From the NCBI GenBank assembly GCA_900552225.1, contig URYX01000134.1, positions 1-5,253 of the forward strand: 5,253 nt of DNA. Reading direction: 5' to 3'. A model generated the notes under the pieces. The model saw only the letters and a program-made list of their open reading frames with translations, ran no database searches and was not told where the DNA came from. The position numbers and the translations under genes were made by a program. Positions 1 through 5,188 of this stretch are shown piece by piece. Source of the DNA: an uncultured Oscillospiraceae bacterium. Its GTDB lineage: Bacteria; Bacillota; Clostridia; Oscillospirales; Acutalibacteraceae. Position 1 is the stretch's first letter; every line of letters starts with the position of its first letter.

Positions 1-103
1 CCTCCGGCCCGGAGGATTCCGGCTCGGTCGGTTCGGCACAGCCCGCAAGCAGCACCGTCAGAAGCAGCAGAAAAAGGCTCACAATCCCTATCGCTTTTTT
101 CAT
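1..103 (-). CDS. Lipoprotein of unknown function, second tandem copy (N-terminal part only)
   Basis: Only the first 34 codons lie in the window; the rest continues beyond position 1. The start is the ATG at 101-103, preceded by a strong Shine-Dalgarno sequence (AAGGGGAGG on the minus strand, about 8 nt away). The peptide has a type II signal: basic MKK, a hydrophobic Leu-rich core (residues 7-19) and lipobox L19-A20-G21-C22, so Cys22 should be lipidated and the mature protein anchored on the outside of the cytoplasmic membrane. An acidic, Pro/Glu/Ser-rich linker follows (EPTEPESSGPE). The signal has the same length as that of the complete lipoprotein upstream (257-922), and residues 18-34 are identical, so the two are tandem paralogues. 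It lies behind that gene and its terminator, so it may have its own promoter, though I could not identify one. The function of the folded part cannot be judged here. Confidence 0.85.
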   Translation of the reverse strand, partial: MKKAIGIVSLFLLLLTVLLAGCAEPTEPESSGPE

Positions 104-121
104 CGTCCTATCCTCCCCTTA
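1..121 (-). repeat. Direct repeat, copy 2 (lipoprotein start region)
   Basis: This stretch aligns without gaps to 820-940 at a constant offset of 819 bases. By hand count 110 of 121 positions match. The first 55 bases (lipobox and linker codons) are identical; most mismatches fall in the hydrophobic core codons of the signal peptide. Similarity ends just upstream of the ribosome binding site. The left boundary is unknown because the window ends. It reads as a duplicated gene start rather than an insertion sequence. Confidence 0.9.
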
Positions 122-176
122 ATCGTCGATGGACTCATTGAACTTATTGAAACAGATTATCATCCGGCCTGAATGC

Positions 177-201
177 ATACCCGATTTCATGACTTGGGTA
201 T
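177..201. repeat. Small inverted repeat between the two lipoprotein genes
   Basis: The arms ATACCC (177-182) and GGGTAT (196-201) are perfectly complementary around a 13-nt spacer. The repeat lies just past the terminator of the first lipoprotein gene and about 75-100 nt upstream of the start of the second. It could be an operator or a weak hairpin, or it may be chance; six-base arms are not strong evidence. Confidence 0.3.
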
Positions 202-208
202 CCTTCCG

Positions 209-246
209 AAAAAACCGAGGGCGGCCGCAGATTGCCGCGGCCGCCC
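209..246 (-). terminator. Intrinsic terminator of the first lipoprotein gene
   Basis: Read on the minus strand, a perfect 10-bp stem (GGGCGGCCGC at 246-237 with GCGGCCGCCC at 228-219) closes an 8-nt loop and is followed within four bases by six consecutive T residues (214-209). It starts 10 nt after the stop codon at 257-259. This is a textbook Rho-independent terminator and separates the two lipoprotein genes transcriptionally, at least in part. Confidence 0.9.
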
Positions 247-256
247 CTTGGGACTT

Positions 257-922
257 TTACTCGGAAGCGGAACCCGAACCGGCCGCAATCCGGTCACGGA
301 TTGCCTGTGCCAATTCGTCATAGGTCTCCCGGTCGCGGAATTTGGCGAGCGGCGATTGGTTGAGATCGTGCCGAATATTGCCCGATGCATCGACGCGGAA
401 CAGTCCCTGGTAATTGAAAAGATACGGCCCGGTTTTATCGATAGCATAGCGCTCCGGATTGAATCTTTTGAACCAGGCATCGTCCTCCGTATCGTTCTTG
501 TCCAAAAACAGCACAAGCTCCTCGCCCTGCTGCGGGTATCCGCCCCATCTGCGCATCTCGCTGTCAATCACGGTTTTCCCGTCGCCCCAAAAAAATACAA
601 TCACGGTGTCGCCCTTTGAAAACGTCCCCTTGAGCAATTCTTCGACGCGAATATAAGCATATGTATCCGCTTGGGGAGGCTCTCCCTCCTCATGAACCAG
701 CATCGGATGCTCTACCCGCACGACAGTTCCCCGAACAATTTGCTTGGCATCGTCAATTAACCGTTCTTCCGTGTAATCCGCAATACACGCCTGCGAATAG
801 ATGATTTCCTGTTCGGAATCCTCCGGCCCGGAGGATTCCGGCTCGGTCGGTTCGGCACAGCCCGCAAGCAGCACTATTAGAAGCAGCAGAAAAGCACCCG
901 CAAGCCCTATCGCTTTTTTCAT
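257..922 (-). CDS. Lipoprotein of unknown function, 221 residues
   Basis: I do not recognise a named family. What is visible: start ATG at 920-922 with a strong ribosome binding site (AAAGGGAGG, about 8 nt away), MKK, a Leu-rich hydrophobic core (residues 7-19) and lipobox L19-A20-G21-C22, so the product should be lipidated at Cys22 and held on the outer face of the cytoplasmic membrane. An acidic linker (23-40) leads to a mostly beta-looking domain: IVRGTVVRV (62-70), a TYAYIRVEELLKG segment (87-99), GDTVIVFFWGDGK (104-116), GEELVLFLDK (133-142) and YLFNYQGLFRVD (167-178), ending in a helix (about 200-213) and a Gly/Ser tail. The order 'strand, LKG turn, strand, GEE-LFL, G-F-V strand' resembles small secreted or lipoprotein domains of Firmicutes that I recall as OB-fold-like; that is inference. 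There is no further transmembrane segment and no catalytic motif. It has its own promoter and terminator, and a paralogue follows it. Confidence 0.88.
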   Translation of the reverse strand: MKKAIGLAGAFLLLLIVLLAGCAEPTEPESSGPEDSEQEIIYSQACIADYTEERLIDDAKQIVRGTVVRVEHPMLVHEEGEPPQADTYAYIRVEELLKGTFSKGDTVIVFFWGDGKTVIDSEMRRWGGYPQQGEELVLFLDKNDTEDDAWFKRFNPERYAIDKTGPYLFNYQGLFRVDASGNIRHDLNQSPLAKFRDRETYDELAQAIRDRIAAGSGSASE

Positions 923-940
923 CTTCCTATCCTCCCTTTA
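820..940 (-). repeat. Direct repeat, copy 1 (lipoprotein start region)
   Basis: This is the counterpart of 1-121. It covers the ribosome binding site, the signal peptide, the lipobox and the acidic linker of the complete lipoprotein gene. The identical part (820-874) begins with the short inverted repeat CCTCCGGCCCGGAGG at 820-834, which also occurs at 1-15. Upstream of 940 the two loci no longer resemble each other. Confidence 0.9.
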
Positions 941-1030
941 TTGCGGCATTGCATCGCAGTGTACCCACGCATGGCCAACGTTACCCGGCCTCGGAATCGC
1001 CTCCCTTGGGGTATAAAACATCATCCTCTA

Positions 1031-1052
1031 TGCACAGCATAGCATATGTGCA
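1031..1052. promoter_or_regulatory. Operator-like inverted repeat over the -10 box
   Basis: TGCACA (1031-1036) and TGTGCA (1047-1052) form a perfect 6-bp inverted repeat with a 10-bp spacer, so the half-site centres are 16 bp apart. The repeat covers the -10 element and part of the spacer of the lipoprotein promoter, where a bound dimeric regulator would block RNA polymerase. No regulator is encoded in the window. The repeat itself is seen directly; its role is inferred. Confidence 0.45.
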
Positions 1053-1064
1053 ACAATCTGTCAA
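1036..1064 (-). promoter_or_regulatory. Sigma-A type promoter for the first lipoprotein gene
   Basis: On the minus strand a perfect TTGACA -35 box (1064-1059) is followed after exactly 17 nt by TATGCT (1041-1036), with an extended -10 TGC directly before it (1044-1042). The DNA upstream is very AT-rich, as in UP elements. Transcription would start near 1029, giving a leader of roughly 105 nt before the ATG at 922. A second TATGCT at 1046-1041 overlaps by one base but would leave only a 12-nt spacer. Confidence 0.85.
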
Positions 1065-1120
1065 TTATTATTTCAACCTCAAAAGCACATTTGTATATAT
1101 TATTAATTTTAGAGTGTAAC
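1061..1120. other. AT-rich island upstream of the lipoprotein promoter
   Basis: By hand count only 13 of these 60 bases are G or C (about 22%), against GC-rich flanking genes. The stretch lies directly upstream of the -35 box of the lipoprotein promoter (1059-1064), overlapping it slightly, so it may act as an UP element or a curved activator region. I see no gene in it: the short open frames lack ribosome binding sites. Confidence 0.6.
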
Positions 1121-1204
1121 TTTTGTCACGCTTACAGTCCATCCGCACGCACAAAGCAAACCGGAGGAAGCCGGGCTTTTGACGGGCCTTTTCCGATCCC
1201 GTGA

Positions 1205-1232
1205 GCCGCTTTTGCGGCCTGCGGCCTTTTTT
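1205..1232 (+). terminator. Possible plus-strand terminator
   Basis: GCCGC (1205-1209) can pair with GCGGC at 1214-1218 or at 1221-1225, and the latter is followed by a run of six T residues (1227-1232) on the plus strand. No plus-strand gene precedes it. If real, it would stop antisense transcription from the AT-rich region before it enters the 3' end of malQ. The stem is only 5 bp, so the call is weak. Confidence 0.3.
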
Positions 1233-1240
1233 GACAGCCT

Positions 1241-1272
1241 AAAAGGGAGAGACCTCACGGCCTCTCCCTTTT
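1241..1272 (-). terminator. Terminator downstream of malQ (potentially bidirectional)
   Basis: AAAAGGGAGAG (1241-1251) pairs perfectly over 11 bp with CTCTCCCTTTT (1262-1272) around a 10-nt loop. The stem lies 13 nt past the malQ stop codon. On the minus strand the 3' arm ends in four T residues; on the plus strand it ends in five. The short U-tract makes the malQ direction moderately strong, but the position right after the gene fits well. Confidence 0.8.
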
Positions 1273-1285
1273 TCCGCTCTCTATT

Positions 1286-2809
1286 TTACCGGTCGGCGCT
1301 CTCCTCGGATTCTTCTCCGGTCTCCTCCTGCGGCAGGCGGCCGTACAGCGCCACATTTTCGCGGATAATGCCCGCCAGCCAATCGTTCAGGCAGCCGCCG
1401 TCAATGCGCCACTGCCAGTTGTCCCCGAGAGTCGAGGGCGTGTTGATCCGCGCCTCGGAGGAAAGCCCCATAAAGTCCGGCATCATACAAATGGCGGTAT
1501 CCGCCACGGAGGCGAGCACCGCACGGATCATCGTCCAGTGGAATCCCTCCTGCGGATCGACATGGAGATACCGCCGCGCGTACTCCACCTCCCGCGGGTC
1601 CGCCGACCGTGTCCAGCCGACCACGGTATCGTTGTCATGCGTCCCGGTATACATCACACAGTGCCGGATACAGCGATGCGGCAGATAGTCGCTCTCCCCC
1701 TTGGGGTCAAACGCAAACTGCAGCACCTTCATCCCCGGGAATCCGCTGTCCTGCAGCAGCTTTTGCACTCCGGGCGTAAGCAAACCGAGATCCTCCGCAA
1801 TGATCGGCAGCTCCGGCCCGAGCTCCCGTTCGAGCGCATCGAACAGCTTCATCCCCGGCCCCGGCCGCCAGACACCCCGCTTGGCGTTGACGGCGCCGTA
1901 AGGAATACAGTAAAACGCCTCAAATCCGCGGAAATGATCGATGCGCACCACGTCATACACCGCCAGCGCATGACGCACACGGCGCACCCACCACGAAAAC
2001 GGCGACGGCTCCCGCTCCATCCGGTCAAAGCGGTAGACCGGCATCCCCCAGAGCTGCCCCTCCTCGGAAAAGGCGTCCGGCGGGCATCCCGCCACCACCC
2101 GCGGCAGCAGCTCCTCATCCAGATCAAACTGATCGGTGTGCGCCCACACATCCGCACTGTCATCCGCCACATAAATCGGCATATCCCCGATGATGCGGAT
2201 GCCGCTGCGGTTGGCATAGCGCTTCAGCGCCCCCCACTGACGGTAAAATTCATACTGCAGAAACCGGTAAAAATCCGCGTCCCCGGCATAGCGCACCTGC
2301 GCATCCGCCAACGCCTCCGGCTCCCGCAGTCGCAGTGCGGGCTCCCATTCCCGCCAGCGGACTCCGCCGTGGGCGTCCTTCAGCGCCATGAACAGAGCAT
2401 ATTCCTCCAGCCAATCCGCCTGCGCCACGCAGAACTGCCGGTAATCCTCCGTCGGACAGAACCGCTCAAAGGCGCGGCGCAGCACCGGCAGGCGATGGGC
2501 ATACAGCTTGCCGTAATCCACGTGGCCGGGGTCGTCCCCGAAATCCACGGAGGCATATTCCTCCCGCCGCAGCAGGCCCTCCTCCGCAAGCCGATCCAGA
2601 TCGATAAAATACGGGTTCCCCGCCGCCGAGGAAAAGGACTGATACGGCGAATCGCCGTAGTTGGTCGGATTCAGCGGCAAAATCTGCCAATAGCTCTGCC
2701 CCGCCTTTTTCAGAAAATCCACAAAGGCATAGGCCTCCCGGCCGAAGGTGCCGATTCCATAGGGCGACGGCAGCGAAAACACCGGCATTAAAATTCCGCA
2801 GGCTCTCAT
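1286..2809 (-). CDS. malQ: 4-alpha-glucanotransferase (amylomaltase, GH77)
   Basis: A cytoplasmic disproportionating enzyme that moves alpha-1,4-glucan segments between maltodextrins and releases glucose, used in maltodextrin or glycogen breakdown. The 507 residues match the usual length of the compact GH77 form. Conserved blocks appear in order: SPYQSFSSAAGNPYFIDLD (54-72), GDMPIYVADDSADVW (208-222), VRIDHFRG with the nucleophile Asp291, IIAEDLG with the acid/base Glu339, THDND with the transition-state Asp392, and NTPSTLGDNWQWR near the C-terminus. These positions parallel Asp293, Glu340 and Asp395 of Thermus amylomaltase. The last 14 residues are acidic and probably disordered. There is no signal peptide. 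The start is the ATG at 2807-2809, with AAAGGAGG 11 nt upstream, slightly far but the only good option. It follows pnp on the same strand after a terminator and a structured gap; no other maltose genes are in view. Confidence 0.97.
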   Translation of the reverse strand: MRACGILMPVFSLPSPYGIGTFGREAYAFVDFLKKAGQSYWQILPLNPTNYGDSPYQSFSSAAGNPYFIDLDRLAEEGLLRREEYASVDFGDDPGHVDYGKLYAHRLPVLRRAFERFCPTEDYRQFCVAQADWLEEYALFMALKDAHGGVRWREWEPALRLREPEALADAQVRYAGDADFYRFLQYEFYRQWGALKRYANRSGIRIIGDMPIYVADDSADVWAHTDQFDLDEELLPRVVAGCPPDAFSEEGQLWGMPVYRFDRMEREPSPFSWWVRRVRHALAVYDVVRIDHFRGFEAFYCIPYGAVNAKRGVWRPGPGMKLFDALERELGPELPIIAEDLGLLTPGVQKLLQDSGFPGMKVLQFAFDPKGESDYLPHRCIRHCVMYTGTHDNDTVVGWTRSADPREVEYARRYLHVDPQEGFHWTMIRAVLASVADTAICMMPDFMGLSSEARINTPSTLGDNWQWRIDGGCLNDWLAGIIRENVALYGRLPQEETGEESEESADR

Positions 2810-2834
2810 CAGGGACTCGCCCTCCTTTCCCGAT

Positions 2835-2852
2835 CACCGCCCGTCGGCGGTG
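2835..2852 (-). promoter_or_regulatory. Hairpin directly before the malQ ribosome binding site
   Basis: CACCGCC and GGCGGTG form a perfect 7-bp stem with a 4-nt loop. In malQ mRNA it would end six bases before the AAAGGAGG ribosome binding site (2828-2821). It could affect ribosome access or mRNA stability. There is no U-tract, so it is not a terminator. Confidence 0.45.
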
Positions 2853-2879
2853 TCCGATACATACTGTCTATAGTGTGCC

Positions 2880-2923
2880 GCCGCAGACGGATTCCATACC
2901 TCCCGGCGGCAATCCTCTGCGGC
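2880..2923 (-). promoter_or_regulatory. Long inverted repeat in the pnp-malQ gap
   Basis: GCCGCAGACGGATT (2880-2893) is complementary to AATCCTCTGCGGC (2911-2923) over 13 pairs with one bulged base, around a 17-nt loop. It lies between the pnp terminator and malQ. A competing 8-bp repeat, TGCCGCCG (2876-2883) with CGGCGGCA (2904-2911), overlaps it, so two folds exclude each other. Such switching can underlie attenuation, but I recognise no known riboswitch or leader class. Confidence 0.45.
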
Positions 2924-2932
2924 ATATACAAA

Positions 2933-2960
2933 CCCCGCCGCCCTATAGGGGACGGCGGGG
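2933..2960 (-). terminator. Intrinsic terminator of pnp
   Basis: An 8-bp GC stem (CCCCGCCG at 2933-2940 with CGGCGGGG at 2953-2960) encloses a nested CCC-TATA-GGG hairpin with a two-base bulge. It starts 23 nt past the pnp stop. On the minus strand it is followed by TTTGTATAT, an interrupted T-tract, so termination may be incomplete and some readthrough into malQ is possible. Confidence 0.75.
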
Positions 2961-2983
2961 CAAACGGTCTGCACGGCAAAAAA

Positions 2984-5173
2984 TCAGTCGCGGCGGCGCT
3001 GCGGACGCTGCGGGCGGTTGCCGTCACGGCGCGTATCACGGCGCGGACGGTCGTCATCGCTCTCCTCCGGCGTCAGGCCCTCGGCCTCAATCAGCGCATC
3101 GCGGCGGGACAGGTTAATACGGCCCTGCTCATCGATCTCGGTCACCTTGACGATGATTTCATCGCCCACATTGACCACATCCTCCACGCGGTCCACACGC
3201 TTCAGATCGAGCTTGCTGATGTGCACCAAGCCCTCCTTGCCCGGAGCGATTTCCACAAACGCTCCGAAGGTCATCAGGCGGGTCACCTTGCCCTTGTAAA
3301 TCGCACCGACCTCCGGATCCTTGGCGATGGTCTCCACCACCATCAACGCGCGGCGCGCATCGTCGATGTTCAGTGCGGAAATAAACACCTGACCATCCTC
3401 CTGCACATCCATGGTGCAGTTGCACTCGGCGCAGATCTTCTGAATGACCGAGCCGCCCTTACCGATGACCTCGCGGATCTTGTCCACATCGATCTTGGTC
3501 GAGAGCATCTTCGGCGCATACGGCGACAGCTCATCGCGCACCTGCGGAATGGCCTTCAGCATGATTTCGTCCAGGATATACAGACGTGCCTTATAGGTCT
3601 TTTCCAGCGCCTCCTTGATGATGGCCGGCGTCAGGCCGTGCACCTTCAGATCCATCTGAATCGCCGTAATACCCTTATGCGTACCGCCGACCTTGAAGTC
3701 CATGTCCCCGAAGAAGTCCTCGAGGCCCTGGATGTCCACCATGGTCATGAAGCGGTCGCCCTCGGTCACCAGACCGCAGGAAATTCCGGCCACCGGTGCC
3801 TTGATCGGCACACCGGCATCCATCAGCGCCAGCGTGGAGCCGCAGATCGAAGCCTGCGACGTGGAGCCGTTGGAGGACAGCACCTCCGACACCAGACGCA
3901 GCGTGTACGGGAACTCCTCTACCGACGGAATAACCGGGAGCAGTGCACGCTCCGCCAGCGCGCCATGGCCGATTTCGCGGCGGCCGGGTCCGCGGGACGG
4001 CTTGGTCTCACCCACCGAGTAGGAGGGGAAGTTGTAGTGATGGATATAACGCTTTTCTCTTTCGTCATCCAGCCCGTCCAGAAGCTGCGCATCGCGGGAG
4101 GAGCCGAGCGTCACGGTGGTGAGCACCTGCGTCTGTCCGCGGGTGAACATACCCGAGCCGTGCACACGCGGCAGCAGCCCGACCTCCGCCGCCAGCGGAC
4201 GGATCTCGTCGATGCCGCGGCCGTCCACGCGCTTGCCGTCGTCGAGCAGCCAGCGGCGCACCACGAATTTCTGCAGCTTATACAGGCAGTCGTCGATCTT
4301 CTCCTTCTGATCGGCATACGTCTCGTCAAACTGCGCGTGCACCTTCTCGTACACCGGCAGCAGCCGCTCGTCGCGGATACGCTTGTCGTCGGTATCCAGC
4401 GCCGCACGCACGTCCTCGATGGCAAACGCCTTGATTGCCTCGAACATCTCCGGATCGGGATCGTTCGACGTAAACGGGAACTTCGGCTTGCCGATTTCCT
4501 GCGCGATGCCGCGGATGAACTCCACAATCTGCTGGTTGGCCTCATGACCCTTCATGATGCCCTCGAACATGGTCTCGTTGTCGATTTCGTTGGCGCCCGC
4601 CTCGATCATCGCCACGAGATCCGCCGTGGAGGCCACGGTCACATGCATTTCGGAGCGCTTCTCCTGCTCCGCCGTCGGGTTGATGACAAACTGTCCGTCC
4701 ACCAGTCCGACCACCACACCGGAAATCGGGCCGTCCCACGGAATATCCGAGATGGAGATGGCGATGGAGGCGCCGATCATGGCCGTCGTCTCCGGCGGGC
4801 AGTCGGGATCCACCGACATCACCGTGCACACGATGGATACGTCGTTGCGCATATCCTTCGGGAACAGCGGACGAATCGGGCGGTCGATCACCCGGGAGGT
4901 GAGAATCGCCTTTTCGCTCGGACGGGTCTCACGGCGCAGGAAGGAGCCGGGAATCTTGCCGACCGAATACATCTTCTCCTCATAGTCCACCGAGAGCGGG
5001 AAGAAATCCACTCCCTCGCGCGGCTTGGCCGACGCGGTCACGGTGCACAGCACGGCGGTCTCGCCGTACCGCACCAGGCAGGCGCCGCTCGCAAGTTGCG
5101 CCATCTTGCCGGTCTCCACCTTCAGCGGACGGCCGGCCAATACGGTTTCAAACGTTCTTGCCTCTTCAAACAT
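2984..5173 (-). CDS. pnp: Polyribonucleotide nucleotidyltransferase (PNPase)
   Basis: A 3'-to-5' exoribonuclease of RNA turnover that uses phosphate to release nucleoside diphosphates and can add tails in reverse; it acts in the cytoplasm as a ring-shaped trimer. From the chosen start it has 729 residues: first RNase PH domain (about 10-140), helical linker (about 237-310), second RNase PH domain (from RVDGRGIDEIRPL near 315), KH domain with GKGG at 571-574, S1 domain (about 622-692) and an Arg-rich tail (706-729, 10 of 24 residues Arg). The phosphate-binding motif is NGSTSQAS (Ser437-Thr438-Ser439), and the catalytic D486, D492 and K494 keep E. coli numbering. The RNA-gripping loop reads FLRRETRPSE (78-87). 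I prefer the ATG at 5173: the ribosome binding site touches the ATG at 5182 but lies 9 nt from this one, and the resulting N-terminus (MFEEARTFETVLAGRPL) looks typical. The longer form has 732 residues. Confidence 0.98.
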   Translation of the reverse strand: MFEEARTFETVLAGRPLKVETGKMAQLASGACLVRYGETAVLCTVTASAKPREGVDFFPLSVDYEEKMYSVGKIPGSFLRRETRPSEKAILTSRVIDRPIRPLFPKDMRNDVSIVCTVMSVDPDCPPETTAMIGASIAISISDIPWDGPISGVVVGLVDGQFVINPTAEQEKRSEMHVTVASTADLVAMIEAGANEIDNETMFEGIMKGHEANQQIVEFIRGIAQEIGKPKFPFTSNDPDPEMFEAIKAFAIEDVRAALDTDDKRIRDERLLPVYEKVHAQFDETYADQKEKIDDCLYKLQKFVVRRWLLDDGKRVDGRGIDEIRPLAAEVGLLPRVHGSGMFTRGQTQVLTTVTLGSSRDAQLLDGLDDEREKRYIHHYNFPSYSVGETKPSRGPGRREIGHGALAERALLPVIPSVEEFPYTLRLVSEVLSSNGSTSQASICGSTLALMDAGVPIKAPVAGISCGLVTEGDRFMTMVDIQGLEDFFGDMDFKVGGTHKGITAIQMDLKVHGLTPAIIKEALEKTYKARLYILDEIMLKAIPQVRDELSPYAPKMLSTKIDVDKIREVIGKGGSVIQKICAECNCTMDVQEDGQVFISALNIDDARRALMVVETIAKDPEVGAIYKGKVTRLMTFGAFVEIAPGKEGLVHISKLDLKRVDRVEDVVNVGDEIIVKVTEIDEQGRINLSRRDALIEAEGLTPEESDDDRPRRDTRRDGNRPQRPQRRRD

Positions 5174-5182
5174 AGCAAACAT

Positions 5183-5188
5183 ACCTCC
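5183..5188 (-). promoter_or_regulatory. Ribosome binding site of pnp (decides the start)
   Basis: GGAGGT on the minus strand directly abuts the first in-frame ATG (5180-5182), too close for initiation there. It is 9 nt from the second in-frame ATG (5171-5173), a normal spacing. This favours 5173 as the start of pnp and makes the first three codons of the longer frame untranslated. Confidence 0.75.

Noticed and set aside
156..161. GATAAT as a -10 box for the second lipoprotein
   Set aside because: No acceptable -35 sequence lies 16-18 nt upstream and there is no extended -10, so a promoter call is unsupported.
173..619. Plus-strand frame opposite the lipoprotein, and an overlapping minus-strand frame at 187-567
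   Set aside because: Both are out-of-frame shadows of the lipoprotein gene, which has the ribosome binding site, lipobox, promoter and terminator.
919..972. Seventeen-codon upstream frame whose TGA overlaps the lipoprotein ATG
   Set aside because: The ATGA overlap suggests coupling, but no ribosome binding site precedes its ATG and the peptide shows no features.
1179..1688. Plus-strand open frame starting at TTG with GGAGG upstream (1163-1167)
   Set aside because: It runs through the terminator hairpins and antisense to the 3' end of malQ, has no family features and uses a rare start; the ribosome-site-like sequence is probably chance.
1538..2791. Long plus-strand open frame (417 codons) opposite malQ
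   Set aside because: The malQ frame carries all conserved GH77 blocks and a ribosome binding site. The opposite frame is rich in His, Arg and Pro, resembles no protein I know and is the usual mirror of GC-rich codon use.
2867..2872. TATAGA as a -10 box for malQ
   Set aside because: The hexamer 17 nt upstream (GGAATC) is unlike TTGACA, and no extended -10 is present.
3018..4985. Several short open frames within pnp on both strands
   Set aside because: All lie inside a full-length, unbroken PNPase gene and have low-complexity Ser/Arg-rich composition typical of shadow frames.
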